From NCBI GenBank assembly GCA_963921825.1, contig OY997588.1, positions 133,145,203 through 133,209,202 on the forward strand: 64,000 nt of DNA. The letters are read 5' to 3'. This document shows positions 1 to 10,290 of the stretch, piece after piece (positions within the stretch are counted from its first letter, which is position 1; the number at the start of each line of letters is the position of its first letter). This DNA is from Erodium maritimum. Lineage: Eukaryota; Streptophyta; Magnoliopsida; Geraniales; Geraniaceae. The notes beneath the pieces are model-generated. The model was not told where the DNA came from. It searched no databases and worked only from the letters and a program-made list of their open reading frames with translations. A program made the translations under genes and the position numbers.

Positions 1-1522
1 TTCTGTTAGATGTGGATGACAAGCTGAAAGTTGAGGCGAGCAATGGATGGCTGGGTGTGCTTCATGGTAATCTAAGCTCAAAAATGTTGTAGGAAGAGCT
101 AGGCAAACAAGCGGTTTTCGACATTCAGATCAGATCACTAGGAAATAGGGTGGTGATGGTTTCCTGCGATGACAGAGCTTTTGAGGAACGCATGGTAGAG
201 AGTAAATGGTCATGGTTAGCCCAATGGCTAACGATGAGTCTAGACAAGGAACCACTCTTGCTACAAGGTGGCTCATTCCGCTGGTTAAGGATCCAGGGAA
301 TTCCAATCCAATGCTGGACAAAGAGGAATTTGGAGAAAGTTGCAGGGGCTTTCGGGGAGGTGGTGATGGTTCACCCAGAATCGGTTGTGGGTTTGGACTT
401 TGACGAAGCCTATGTTCTGATTCATATTTGTTCTGAGAGAAAATCCGAGCAATTTGTTCGAGTGTCCTTTGATGGCGAGACTTGCAGCATCAAAGTATCT
501 GAAGCTCAAGATATTCAGGTACCACTGATAATCCCGAATATTGATAAGGCGGATGATAGCTGGCTGTCTTACAGTCTTGAACATTCAGCTAGAGTGAATC
601 CAGAAGCAGAAGGTAACCGGCTATCCCCTGTGAATGCCAACCTTTCTGAGAGTTTTGACTCTACTGGGATGATACCTCCTGAGTCACCAGCTTTGCCTCT
701 GCTTCCTATTGTTGAGCAACCTGAGGACTTTACCACAAACTCAGATTAGCGTGGATTCGGAGAAGACTGTGTCAGGTACTGTGATTTCGAAAAAGAAGAA
801 AAAGAAAACGAAGCTAAAAGCAAGAGACAAGGCCGATTCTCAAGCCACCGTGAGTGATAAGTCGATTGCTCAGGAAACGTATGGGCCGAGCCCAGAATCG
901 CGAGCCCAAGGACAGTTGCAAGCAGCTGAAAAGGCCTGGGCTTATTGCAGTGCCATGGGCTTCAAATCAAAGTCATCCGGAGAACAATTCAGACGTGAAC
1001 TGGAAGCTTTAAATGCAGAATTGTGTGTGGCTGCCGGGGATCGCGAACCTGGGTTGGATTCTGAGGAAGAGTCAGATGGTGGAGGCTGCAACGCCTACTC
1101 TTCATCCTCTTAAATCTTTTGCTCAAAAGAGGAGTTCGTTATGGGAGGTATCTGAAAGAGAAATCCGGTTTTTTGTCATGCCTCAGGAATTAAATTATGT
1201 GGTCTCCATGGTCTAGGTTGCTTCGTTTGGGTTAGTCAAGACATTCCTCCCTGCTTTTTCCTCTATTCTTCCGTGGATTGGTGCAGGCACCCTTTCGTGA
1301 GCTGTAAGAGCTCCATTCGTTCCAAAGGTTCCAAAGGCTATTTTTTGGTGTTCTAGTTGTTCTGTCTTATGTTTATGTTCTGTGTTCTCAGTTTAGAGGT
1401 CTATGTAGTGTTACTTTTGTTGAGGTTTTAACCTTGGTTGTAGTCTTTTAAGACACGTTAGAGCCGTTCCTGACTACCTTTCATTTAGACATGGATATAT
1501 AAAACATCACTGATAAAAAAAA
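1..1522 (+). mobile_element. ORF1-only LINE-type retroposon, 3' portion, inserted in TCTP intron 4
   Basis: The element runs off the left edge. It holds a gag-like ORF1 remnant, about 400 bp of non-coding T/G-rich 3' region, and a terminal GATAAAAAAAA tail at 1512-1522. The tail lies 28 bp from the splice donor of TCTP exon 4. No reverse transcriptase or endonuclease is encoded between ORF1 and the tail. I infer insertion into the last intron of the left TCTP gene; the other flank and its target duplication are outside the window. Confidence 0.75.
3..1113 (+). pseudogene. LINE ORF1 (DUF4283-like gag) pseudogene
   Basis: Reading from position 3 gives a protein interrupted by one TAG near position 90, then open to 749; reading continues in another frame from about 709 to 1113. 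The part around 280-430 contains the RWLRIQGIPIQCW...LEKVAGAFGEVV pattern typical of the DUF4283-associated region of plant LINE ORF1 proteins, which bind the element RNA. The C-terminal part is lysine-rich (KKKKKKTKLK), then acidic. One nonsense codon and one frameshift mark it as decayed. No CCHC knuckle is visible. Assignment to the LINE ORF1 class rests on the motif and the poly-A 3' end; no database was searched. Confidence 0.65.
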
Positions 1523-1549
1523 CAGCAAAACACAATCATGGTCACTTAC

Positions 1550-2744
1550 AACTGAAGGTCGCTAAGCTTGGACAGCAAGAACTTAGTTGCGGCCTCAATG
1601 TTTTTCTTGAACACTTCCTGACTCTCGCCCTCCAACTTGGGTGTCAACATCTTGATGTACCTCTTCATGAAGGTGACAAATTGCTTCTTGTCAAAAGGAG
1701 GTTGCTCCTGAAATCACAAATGAGATAACCGCTTGTCAAGTAGTGAATCGAAAAGGCATAATTAGTCATGATTACTTTCAAAATCGAAAACCCGCGAACC
1801 TGAAGTCTGAAAGTGTCAACAATATCAACCACCTTCATGGCTTGATCATCAACACCCTCATCCTCATCACCACCCTCAGCAGAAGGGTTGGCACCAATGT
1901 TCACATCAACTGCTCCTTGAACAACCCACTGCAAAATTATCAACTCTTTTATCAACATCTATTCCCAAGTATTAGCATCAAACACAACTAAGTTCCTTTC
2001 TGAGGTTAAAGGTAGCAAAGCAATCAAAAATTAGCTTTGTTAATGAAAATCGATAAGATTTAAATTCTGTAATCTTTCAAATAAGAACCTCAGTTTTCTG
2101 TACCCTGCAAAAACATGTAATTCTACTAATTTATGTTAAAAACTAGTCAAAGTAACCAAAGATATATATGAAACTCAAATACACAAAGTAGACATCTCAA
2201 TACTGACCTTCCCCTCAACTTCCCACAGAACACCATTGTGGATCTCTTTGTATGGAAAAGAGTCCGAGAGAAGCTCGTCACCTTCATTGAAAATTAGAGT
2301 TAATATAGTGGACTAGTAAAAAGTTGCATCACAAATCAATGCATATATAAATCACCATACAAGATCTATGGTATGAATCATATGCCCATATTGATTTGGA
2401 AGATGGGAATGAAACAAAACAAATATTTTAACTGTAAACTCAAACACTTTTAAAACAAATCAGACAAGGATTATCCAAAAAAAACGTAAGAACAGAACCA
2501 AAACGCATGATAACCAAATCCTTTGATTCACAGTAAATTAGCACATCAATATCAGTCCAAGAAAGCATGGAAGCAACTACACAAGTTGAGACAGAGCGAA
2601 ACAAATTAAGAATGTAACAGGAACCAGAGGATATCAACACGTTATTAACGAAATTTAGATCAATGATGAGATTAAAATACATGAAAAGTGGATTTAAAAA
2701 AGCGTAGAAGAATTACCGGTGAGCAAATCTTGATAGACCAACAT
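1550..2744 (-). CDS. TCTP: Translationally controlled tumour protein (TCTP), copy 1, exons 1-4 in window
   Basis: Exons on the minus strand are 2717-2744, 2208-2281, 1800-1928 and 1550-1707, of 28, 74, 129 and 158 nt, identical in length to copy 2. All junctions are GT-AG. The product starts [20 protein letters not shown] and contains the TCTP signature [11 protein letters not shown] (about residues 44-54) and the [16 protein letters not shown] segment. TCTP is a small conserved cytosolic protein that promotes growth and cell-cycle progression in plants. The final exon (the last about 39 codons) is absent because a LINE-type retroposon starts about 28 bp into intron 4. The exon may lie beyond the left edge, so this could be an intact gene with an enlarged intron or a 3'-truncated one. 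No nonsense codon or frameshift is seen in the four exons. Confidence 0.9.
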
Positions 2745-2823
2745 GATTATAGATTATATTTGTCTCGGAATCGATCCAAGTGAAAAGAGAGAGCGCTGAA
2801 GGAGGAAGAGGAGGCACAGAGCT

Positions 2824-2852
2824 TGAGAGGGTTTGGAAAGAGAATATATATA
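2824..2852 (-). promoter_or_regulatory. TCTP copy 1 core promoter (TATA box and AAACCCTCTCA)
   Basis: On the minus strand a TATATATA box (2852-2845) is followed by AAACCCTCTCA (2834-2824), about 80 bp upstream of the ATG. The same element sits at the same relative place in copy 2. CTCTC lies about 25-30 bp after the TATA box, where transcription would be expected to start. Confidence 0.6.
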
Positions 2853-2959
2853 GACGGCGATGGTTTATTCTGTCACGGGAAGATGGACAAGAAAGAGACC
2901 ACGGGATTGTGTTTTACGCTACCTGCACACGTCTTTATGTGAAATTCCTCTTATAGCCT

Positions 2960-3865
2960 TTAGAGCATCTGCAATAGACGGCTAGGAGTCGTTGTTTTGG
3001 TGTCGTCGCATGCCCTGCAATGGTTTGTCGACGCAGGTGTCGTCTCAAATCGGGTCGTCGCAGCCCGTCACCTCAAGATTCTATAACGACGTGACTAGCA
3101 GGCTCAGCCCCTATGGCTAGTCGACTGGCCAACAACAAGGCGACGCGTGGCAGCGACAGTTTAAAAAAATTAAAATTTTCCTATAAATGCACTTTGACCC
3201 CTATCCAACAATCACACTTCTTCTCTATCACATCTTCTCTCAAACCTCGTTGTTCATATTTTTCGATGGATCGTTATCCAACATTAACAGAATTGCAGAA
3301 ATGACTCCCCAAGAAATAGAGCAAGCAATGGAAAAGATGGCTGAACTAACATCTAAACGAATTCATGGTCGGCTTTTGACAAGGATACATCCAAAGGAAG
3401 CAGTTGAGGATTCACAGTCGTCGGCGCCACCGAAGCAGAGAATGGTAGGGCGCAATCGAGAGGAAGGACACGACCGATTGATAATTGATTACTTTGCACG
3501 TCATCAAGTGTACAACGACCAACAATTTCAGCGTCGCTTTCGGATGTCGAGGGAATTGTTCCTACGAATCATGAATGCATTGAGTGAAGGTACGCATATT
3601 CGCCAATGGCCTGATGTTGTAGGGAGGCCCAGATTATCTCCACACTAGAAGTGCACGGCAGCACTTCGTCAGCTTTGTTAATGAGGTCCCGTCGATACCG
3701 TTGACGAGTAGTTGCAATGGCGGAGACCACTGCTTTGGATTGCATCCTAAAATTTTACTTAGGCGTGATCAAGATTTTCGGACAAACATGTCTACGACGC
3801 CCGACTGAGGAAGATGCCCGCCAGTTGATCGTCGTATCCTGGGTCATGCTATCGATGGGATGGGA
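2960..3865 (+). mobile_element. PIF/Harbinger DNA transposon, 5' portion
   Basis: The sequence TTA followed by GAGCATCTGCAATAGACGGC at 2960-2982 is a typical PIF/Harbinger end: a 3-bp TTA target duplication and a GAGCATCTGCAAT terminal repeat. A transposase remnant follows. It lies just over 100 bp upstream of the TATA box of TCTP copy 1. The right terminal repeat is not found; homology stops near 3865 where a retroposon copy begins. Confidence 0.7.
3301..3865 (+). pseudogene. Harbinger-type transposase, truncated
   Basis: Reading from the ATG at 3301 gives about 116 residues including DRLIIDYFARHQVYNDQQFQRRFRMSRELFLRIM, the N-terminal region of plant Harbinger-type nucleases. After a stop at about 3648 homology continues in shifted frames: QKCTAA-like and EEDARQLIV-like stretches, ending near a GMLSIDGM-like motif at about 3850. 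The DDE catalytic core is mostly missing. Several frameshifts and the 3' truncation make it non-functional. Confidence 0.7.
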
Positions 3866-4390
3866 TCGGAGGCAGCGAAGGCAAGGGAGACAGTAGAGGT
3901 GGAGGCGGGGAAGGAAGCAAGACAATGACGAAAACAGAGGCGGTAGCGGAGACGGAGATGGGTGCGAAGGAGGTAGTGGATGCGGAAGCATCGAAGGAGG
4001 CGAGGGCAACAGCGGAGCCGGTGAATGATGCGGCGAAGGAGATGGCAGTGAAGGTGTAGAGGCGGAGGTAGTAGTGGAGATGGTGAAGGAGGTGGAGGCG
4101 GGTGGGACGAATGGAGCGGAGGCGGTGGCGCTGCAGGCGGCAACGGCGGAGCCGGCGATGGAGAAATAACCTTAGGGACTACTCGAAGTTTTTTCCACGC
4201 ACAAGTTTGATGAATTATGTGGTAGGGCATGGGAGGCGGTACCAGTATTGGTGACTAATAGCATCAACGAAGGATCGAAGAGGAAAGCTATGGGGACCAT
4301 AACAAACGCAAGAGAATGAGAAGAAAAGGGATGGCGGCATATGGAGTGGATGGAGAAGAACCCTAAAGACCGATTTATAAGCAATACATC
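3866..4390 (-). mobile_element. Retroposon copy, 5' region of the family also seen at 29.6-30.7 kb
   Basis: On the minus strand the segment starts near 4390 with TTTAGGGTTCTTCTCC. It carries a patch (about 4380-4140) that aligns base by base with 30680-30430: CCGCCATCCCTT, CTCATTCTC, ATCAAACTTGTG and GTAGTCCCTAAGGTTAT. A proline-codon-rich low-complexity block runs to about 3866. No intact ORF; the Pro-rich reading frames are low-complexity artefacts. Confidence 0.55.
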
Positions 4391-4513
4391 CGGTCCAACT
4401 TTTTAATTTCTAACAAAATTAGATTTCCTATTTATGAACATATAATAGGCTAGAATTTATTTGGATATTGGTTTTCAAGAAAATTTATTTTTATATTTCC
4501 AGCGACAGTTTAG

Positions 4514-6446
4514 TCAACTATCTTACTTTTTTTTTAATCAGCAAGACAAATTTAGATTAAAACCTACAAGAAGGGAGTAGAGGAGTACAAGGCCGATCTT
4601 TCACTACAGATCAAGGCACACAAAAAACACCACACAATGAAACCACAGGGGAATGAAATGAAAACCCCACCCCCCCTAGAAGGTCGCATCCTTCATCTTC
4701 GGGCGGTACCACAAATGAAAGTAGGACGCAGCCTACAGATAAAGAAATACTGATGAACAAGTTCTAAAAACTAGATTTTACTACCATGAAGCCCTGAAAA
4801 ACCGAGCACATGGGATACACTCCCAAAAACGAAGTAGGGTCTGGAAACCGGATATAGCTACCATGAAGCTCTGTCGAACCTCACCGAAGAAAATCCAAAC
4901 CATATCCTTGATATGTTGGACCGACTCCCACCTCTATAGAACTGACCATCTAAGGGAAAGAACTATAATGTCGGTGGCCAACACCACTAACGGCTGAGAC
5001 ATATCTGAATTACCATGCCAACCTGAGGGGCGAACTGCACCCATGAAACTCGCCGGCGGTCAACACCTTTAACTGACGAGCTCGACCCACCACCGGGTCG
5101 AGATGAAGCGAAACCAAATACTAAAGTAGCAAGCACGAATAGAAGAGGCTAGCTTACCAAGTGGATAGGACGAAGGCAACTTCAGAACTGACCATCATGG
5201 CAAGTACCCGTCCCGGCCCTCGACACGAAACAGGTCAACATCGAGAATCGCCTGTAGGGGACCCGGTATTTCTACCGAACACCAGGTTTGCCTTTCTGTC
5301 AAACATCGGCTACCACCGGTGAGATCCAAAAACATCAACCACAGCCAAGAGCTCTGGAACCAAGAGCCACCCAAAGCCTAACCCTAGAACCGAGAGCTTT
5401 TCCTAGCAACGAACCGAGCTGACACCACACGACCTCACACGCCCCTACTTTCGCCGGAGAGTCCCTTCAGTGAGAACCTCGTCTCAAACCACTCCGACAT
5501 GGTGCAGGTGAAGGGCTTCAGTGAAAAAGTGCGACAGCAGACTCGGACGACTTCGAACTCAACGGAGGGTCCGCTTAACGCTTCGGCCAGCACCAAAAAC
5601 GCATGAAGAGAACCAGAATTTCTTCAAACCGGAGCCGAGAGAGGAGAGCAGCGGTTCTGCCCCTAGGAAGCCCGAGGAGGCCGAGATAACCTTCCGCGCC
5701 ACCGGGGAGGGTGAAGACCATAGGGCGAGATCCTGATCAAACCGGTGCCTGAACCTTCAAAAGCCACCAGAAGGAGGCCCAAAAAGGCCAGGCCCATAAA
5801 ACTGAACCAATTGACTGAGTTGAGGGCCCGACCCTGCCCAAAACCCGGCTGCGTACTTGACCTGGTCCAGCACCTGGTACCGACCCGCCCCGACCCAAAC
5901 CCGGCCACCTATCCGACCCGGTGCCAATCAAACCCTAGACCTGAACCCGTCCCACTTCGACCCGTCTTCTCCAGATCCCGCCGCCCCTACTCCTTCCACG
6001 GGCACAACACGCCGACCAACCGAGCAACCGAAGTCCGGCAGCCATGGCGTCAACAACAGCAACAAGTCGCAGATCTGGAGGGAGGGCATAGAGTCAGTGA
6101 GAAAACATCGGCGACGGGATGCCGGAACCAAACCAGCCGCAGATCAGGAGGAAGGGCTCGACGAGAGCACATCGGCGAGCGGGCTGCCGGCGAGAACAGG
6201 AGGAGAAGTCCCGGAGCAGATCCAAACGAAAACGGAGGCTAGAAGACACGGGGAAGAAAGAGAAGAGGGTAGAAGAGAGAGGAAGAAGAGAATGGCACCG
6301 CCGGCTACCTCCATGGCCGGAGACCATGGCGGCGCCGACGATGAGAGGGAAGCAGGGGGCGGCTATGTCGAGTTTAGAGAGAGTATTTTTTTTTCCACAT
6401 TTTCCTTCCCTATTCTTTTTACAGAAACCCACTCAACTATCTTACT
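4514..6446 (-). mobile_element. Complete 1.9-kb non-autonomous LINE-type retroposon with 14-bp TSD
   Basis: A perfect 14-bp direct repeat TCAACTATCTTACT flanks the unit at 4514-4527 and 6433-6446. The insert (4528-6432) begins on the plus strand with poly-T followed by AATCAGC, so on the minus strand it ends GCTGATT plus poly-A, like other LINE 3' ends in this window. The 5' half (6432-5650) is GC-rich with short open frames. The 3' half has a repeated CTTCATGGTAG motif (near 4870 and 4790) and no reverse transcriptase. The target duplication defines it as a complete insertion product. Confidence 0.8.
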
Positions 6447-6789
6447 ACAAAGATGAGATCTACTAAAAAGCTATTATCCTACAAATTAAGGAACTAATCT
6501 AATATATTTCTTCAAAATAAATACTACTCTACACTACACCATGCACAGCAGCGTATCTAACCTTTTCAACGAGGAAGTACCGGTTTATTTTTAGAAAAAA
6601 ATCAATATAAAATTTTGTCAAACATTTATTTGTAAAATAATACTTTGATATAATTCTTTATAATATAATACCTTAATATAATTTTTTTTTACAATATAGT
6701 ACCATGTCAAAAGTTATCTAACTGTTTATTTTCATCATTTTTAATTCAAAAAGTATAAATAGTCCAAAATATACATTACAATGAAATGT

Positions 6790-7790
6790 CAAAATTGCCT
6801 GTCATTCATGTTCAAATTTTCAAAAAAAAAAAAGACTCTCGAGCTTCTACAACTAGGCAGCACAACCATGACTTTCATGGCTCTACTCCGATCAAGTTTT
6901 GGCTTGATGCATACTACAAGGACGTACACGTCTCTCCCGAACCATAGGGTTGCTCTTGAACCGATAGGTTCCCCTCTCCTTTTTCTCACGCAGCCACCAC
7001 CGATACCACTTCCATGGATGCTGATTACCCTCAGCTACCATGGTCGCTCCCGTCCTAATCCTCCTCTGCCACGTTGTCGGATATGCATATCCCCCCACCG
7101 GTTTTCATGCCGGATCCGGCGACCCCGAGGGCCTCTCCACGTCGCCGTCGCCATCCACGGATCCGCCCCGGCTCTCCCCACGCCGCCACCATCGTCAACG
7201 GTGTGCAAGCACCGATCTGACCGACTGTGCACCAGCCCCAAGCACCTCTCGGACAGGCTCAATCAAAGCCGAGCAACCACGTTGTCGCGACTGGAGCGTT
7301 TCGGGAGGGTCACTGGATCTGGGAACCGTGAGGATGGACGTTAGGCCGGGATCTGTATCCACGACACCTAAAGCCGATCACCTCGAGACTGGACAGCCCA
7401 TTTTGGGTCGATCCGATGATGATCAATCTGCTTCTGCGTGAAGTATCGGTGAAGTCACAACCGGAGCACCAGGCGCATGCTCCGTCCTCCTCCCACAATT
7501 AAACATTCCAGCGACTCAAGCCGATGAGTTAGCAATACCGGAATGCCCCACTACGACAGTTTCGGGGTTCAGAAGAATTGGCATCACAGGCTCTTTAGGT
7601 TAATATGTTCTGTTTTATTGTGCTCTTTATGGTCAGCTATACAAAAGCGATCACCATTACGAGTCCAAGTCCACCAGAATCCTTACGGGGATTTCGGGCA
7701 TATACTGGTACTTAGGGTCAAGGACTCAAGTTATGTTTATGATTTTTATCATAATTAATAAAATTTCTGTATTCACGTTTCAAAAAAAAA
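6790..7790 (+). mobile_element. Retroposon remnant with poly-A tail, left edge uncertain
   Basis: GC-rich sequence from about 6840 holds short overlapping open frames (6781-7344 and 7040-7441). It is followed by a TTTATGATTTTTATCATAATTA-type 3' region and an A-run at 7782-7790. It abuts the next retroposon: only the latter's target duplication separates them. No recognised domain. The stretch 6447-6780 upstream is AT-rich with nothing identifiable. Confidence 0.5.
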
Positions 7791-7795
7791 CCAAA

Positions 7796-9784
7796 ATTAT
7801 AGTAGGTTTGCTATCTACTCTTAGCAAATGGGATGATAGCTCCCTCCTCTCTCTCGACTTCGCGTCTTCGCCGGAGATCCAAAGTTAATGGACTTTTGGC
7901 GGAGGAGACCGGGGTGTTGGGATCAATAGTGACGGTGTTGAACCATGTTTTAACTCTATCGGAAGGGGCTGCTACTAAGATTGACTGTTCAGATCGATTG
8001 GTGAAGAAGAAGCAACGCAAATCGGCTAAGACGAAGGTCGGTACCAGTAAAGCCGGAGACGCTACTCCTTCATCAGGGAATACAAGGACAGTCGACCATG
8101 TAGCTGTGTTGGAGAAGGTGAACAGACATATGCTTGTTTCCATCGATTCTGGGCGAGGTAAGGAACAAGAGACTATCAACTCATCTGTTTTGGTTGCTGG
8201 AAATGGGATCCAGCAAAAGCCGGTTTTTGGTCCTTCGCTGGATAGGAGGACCAAATTAACGAGGCACCGGGAGTCCTCGAAGATTGGCGATGGGGGAAAG
8301 GTCATCCCAAACCAAATCTTTGTACATAACTTACCATTCGAGACGTCAGAGGATTGGGTGAGGAACGCTTTTGGATCGTTTGGCGTGATTGATTCATGTT
8401 CAGTTATTTGTAGGCCAAGTAGAGGTCGGTATTTTGGGTTTGTCTCCTTCACGTACGATTCTGCGGCATCCTAGGCAGTGGATAGTCTAAATGGTTTTAA
8501 AATAAACGGGCACATTCTGTTCGTGGCTTTGGCTCGACCTCGCCGTACTCGCAGTGACGAAACAAAGCAGGTCATGGCTGCTGTACCAGTTGTTCCGAAA
8601 CAGAGCATGGAGGTTGTTCAACAGAGCATGGAGGTTGTTCCAGTATTGGATGATCGACGTGCTTTTAGTAGTGGCTTGGGTATTAGTGCTTCACAAACAC
8701 CTGGTTGTACCAATCGTGAACCGGCGTTTGTTGGCCCGAGCTCCTCATCGGTTCCGTCTGATGGGCATGGAGTCCGTACTTCGAATTTCGAATTCGATCG
8801 GGGTGTTGCGAGTATTCCGGTGGCTGATCCAGTAGGTCCCTGCGATCTCGCTGGTGAATCCTCTTCTCCTTGCAACAAGACCGTCATTAACCTGTCAATT
8901 CTGCAGCCCTCAGGCGAGAATTACGGTCACGATATTCTTCTGCAACCCACCGGCGTTGATCTCGGATACGAGATTCTTTCGGGAACAACTAAAATTTCGA
9001 ATACAATTTCGAATAACCTTGATTGCGATTTTGGTCTTGATGAGGGCGTAACTCCTGTGATCCAGTGCGTTGATCGCGCAGAAGACGCGGGTTAAAGGCT
9101 CGATGAACTTCCTTGTGTGGACTGCGTTTCTGATGTGGAAGAGAGGGATTGTATTGGGCTGGGTTTACTTATGGGTCAAACAAAGTCAGCAGGCCCACCA
9201 ACTAATGCTGATGGGTCAGACCCAATAGACCCACAACCCGGTTTAGGTAGTATGGGTTTAAAGGAAGGTGTTTCGTCTGGGGAACAACCCGGTCCTTGGA
9301 AGGATGCCCTCCTTAAGACATCAAAACGTTTAAGCCGGGCTCCCTCACATTTTTCGGATTATAAATATTTGGTGTGAAGCTTCCACCCATTGATAATGTG
9401 TCTGAGAAAGCATTACACTTGATCGATGAATGGGCGGAGGAAGCCCTTTCGGCCAAGGCTCGTAAAGGACGGCCTAAGTCCAGCTTGGTACCGCGTACTC
9501 ATAACACCAGGACAAAGACCCGTGCCCTTAATCAGAAGACTTCCAGCGTTCCGACCTCAGACAGCGAGTGGTATGAGAAAGTTTAATTTCTAGTTGTTTG
9601 GGTCGTAAGTCTAGGAAGTTACTCTTGACTGGTTTATTCTGGTCGTTTTTTGTTAAGGGATTGTTCCCTGTTTCTCCTATGGAGATTTTTGTAATCGTGA
9701 TTGATTTTTGGCTTCTCCTCCTTAGAGAATGACCATCGAATAAATTTTTTAGCGCTTATCAAAAAAAAAAATTGTAGTAGGTTT
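7796..9784 (+). mobile_element. Complete 2-kb retroposon carrying an RRM-type ORF1, with TSD
   Basis: Near-identical 14-bp direct repeats flank the unit: ATTATAGTAGGTTT (7796-7809) and ATTGTAGTAGGTTT (9771-9784), one mismatch. It starts just before the ORF1 coding region at 7833 and ends with TTATCAAAAAAAAAA (9757-9770). It encodes only an ORF1-like protein; no endonuclease or reverse transcriptase. Confidence 0.8.
7833..9586 (+). pseudogene. LINE ORF1 with RNA-recognition motif (RRM), broken by stop codons
   Basis: The frame opens at 7833 (213 aa), is stopped by TAG at 8472-8474, continues in the same frame from 8478 to a stop at about 9095, then from 9117 and 9374 in other frames. An RRM spans the first stop: RNP2-like IFVHNLPF near 8318-8341, RNP1-like GRYFGFVSF near 8426-8452, and the final strand INGHILFVALARPRR at about 8500-8545. 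RRM-bearing ORF1 proteins are known in LINE-type elements and bind the element RNA. The C-terminal half is low in recognisable motifs. A host RNA-binding protein origin cannot be excluded, but the flanking target duplication and poly-A favour an element protein. Confidence 0.65.
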
Positions 9785-10290
9785 TGAAGATAAATGAAAA
9801 TTTTGACATTTTATGAAGACAATATCAAACATTTAATGCTTATAGTTGGTGTTTATTATAGTTAGTCAAAGCTTAGATTTAAGCTCCGAATTTCAAAGAA
9901 AAAGGTAAGGTAATAGAATGATATGGAAAATTTAATTATTTGTATCCGTTTTGAACCATTTCGTCCATTCCTATGGATTTACAATTTCTTCCACTTCAAA
10001 TTATCCCCAACGAAACATCTTTAGACCTCAAATAACCATGGCCATTTGGGCTTGAATAAAAAAGATAATAGAAGTTAATGAATATCGTTCATCAGAAAGA
10101 CAAAAACTATAATAATTCGCCAAATCCAATATCCACGAAATTTATAAATTGCATAAAACATTTCTCATCATAAAAATCCCACCTTGCCAAATTACTAGGC
10201 TCAACAAGACCTCAGCATGTAAAAGTACCAATAAGCAATAATCAAAAGTAAAAACTACAGCAAGCTCCAAAAACCTCCATTAACTCATGC
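9785..10290. other. Intergenic AT-rich spacer and TCTP copy 2 3' UTR
   Basis: No gene is seen on either strand. The right part (roughly 10080-10290) is probably the 3' UTR of TCTP copy 2, read on the minus strand. Confidence 0.5.

Noticed and set aside
1550..2744. Calling TCTP copy 1 a pseudogene
   Set aside because: Exons 1-4 are intact with proper splice sites; the missing exon may lie outside the window.
3844..4230. Proline-rich open frame on the minus strand
   Set aside because: Low-complexity GGCGGAGG-type repeat within a retroposon; no domain, no supported start.
7811..8452. 213-aa minus-strand frame opposite the RRM protein
   Set aside because: Mirror frame of the RRM-coding strand, which has recognisable RNP motifs.
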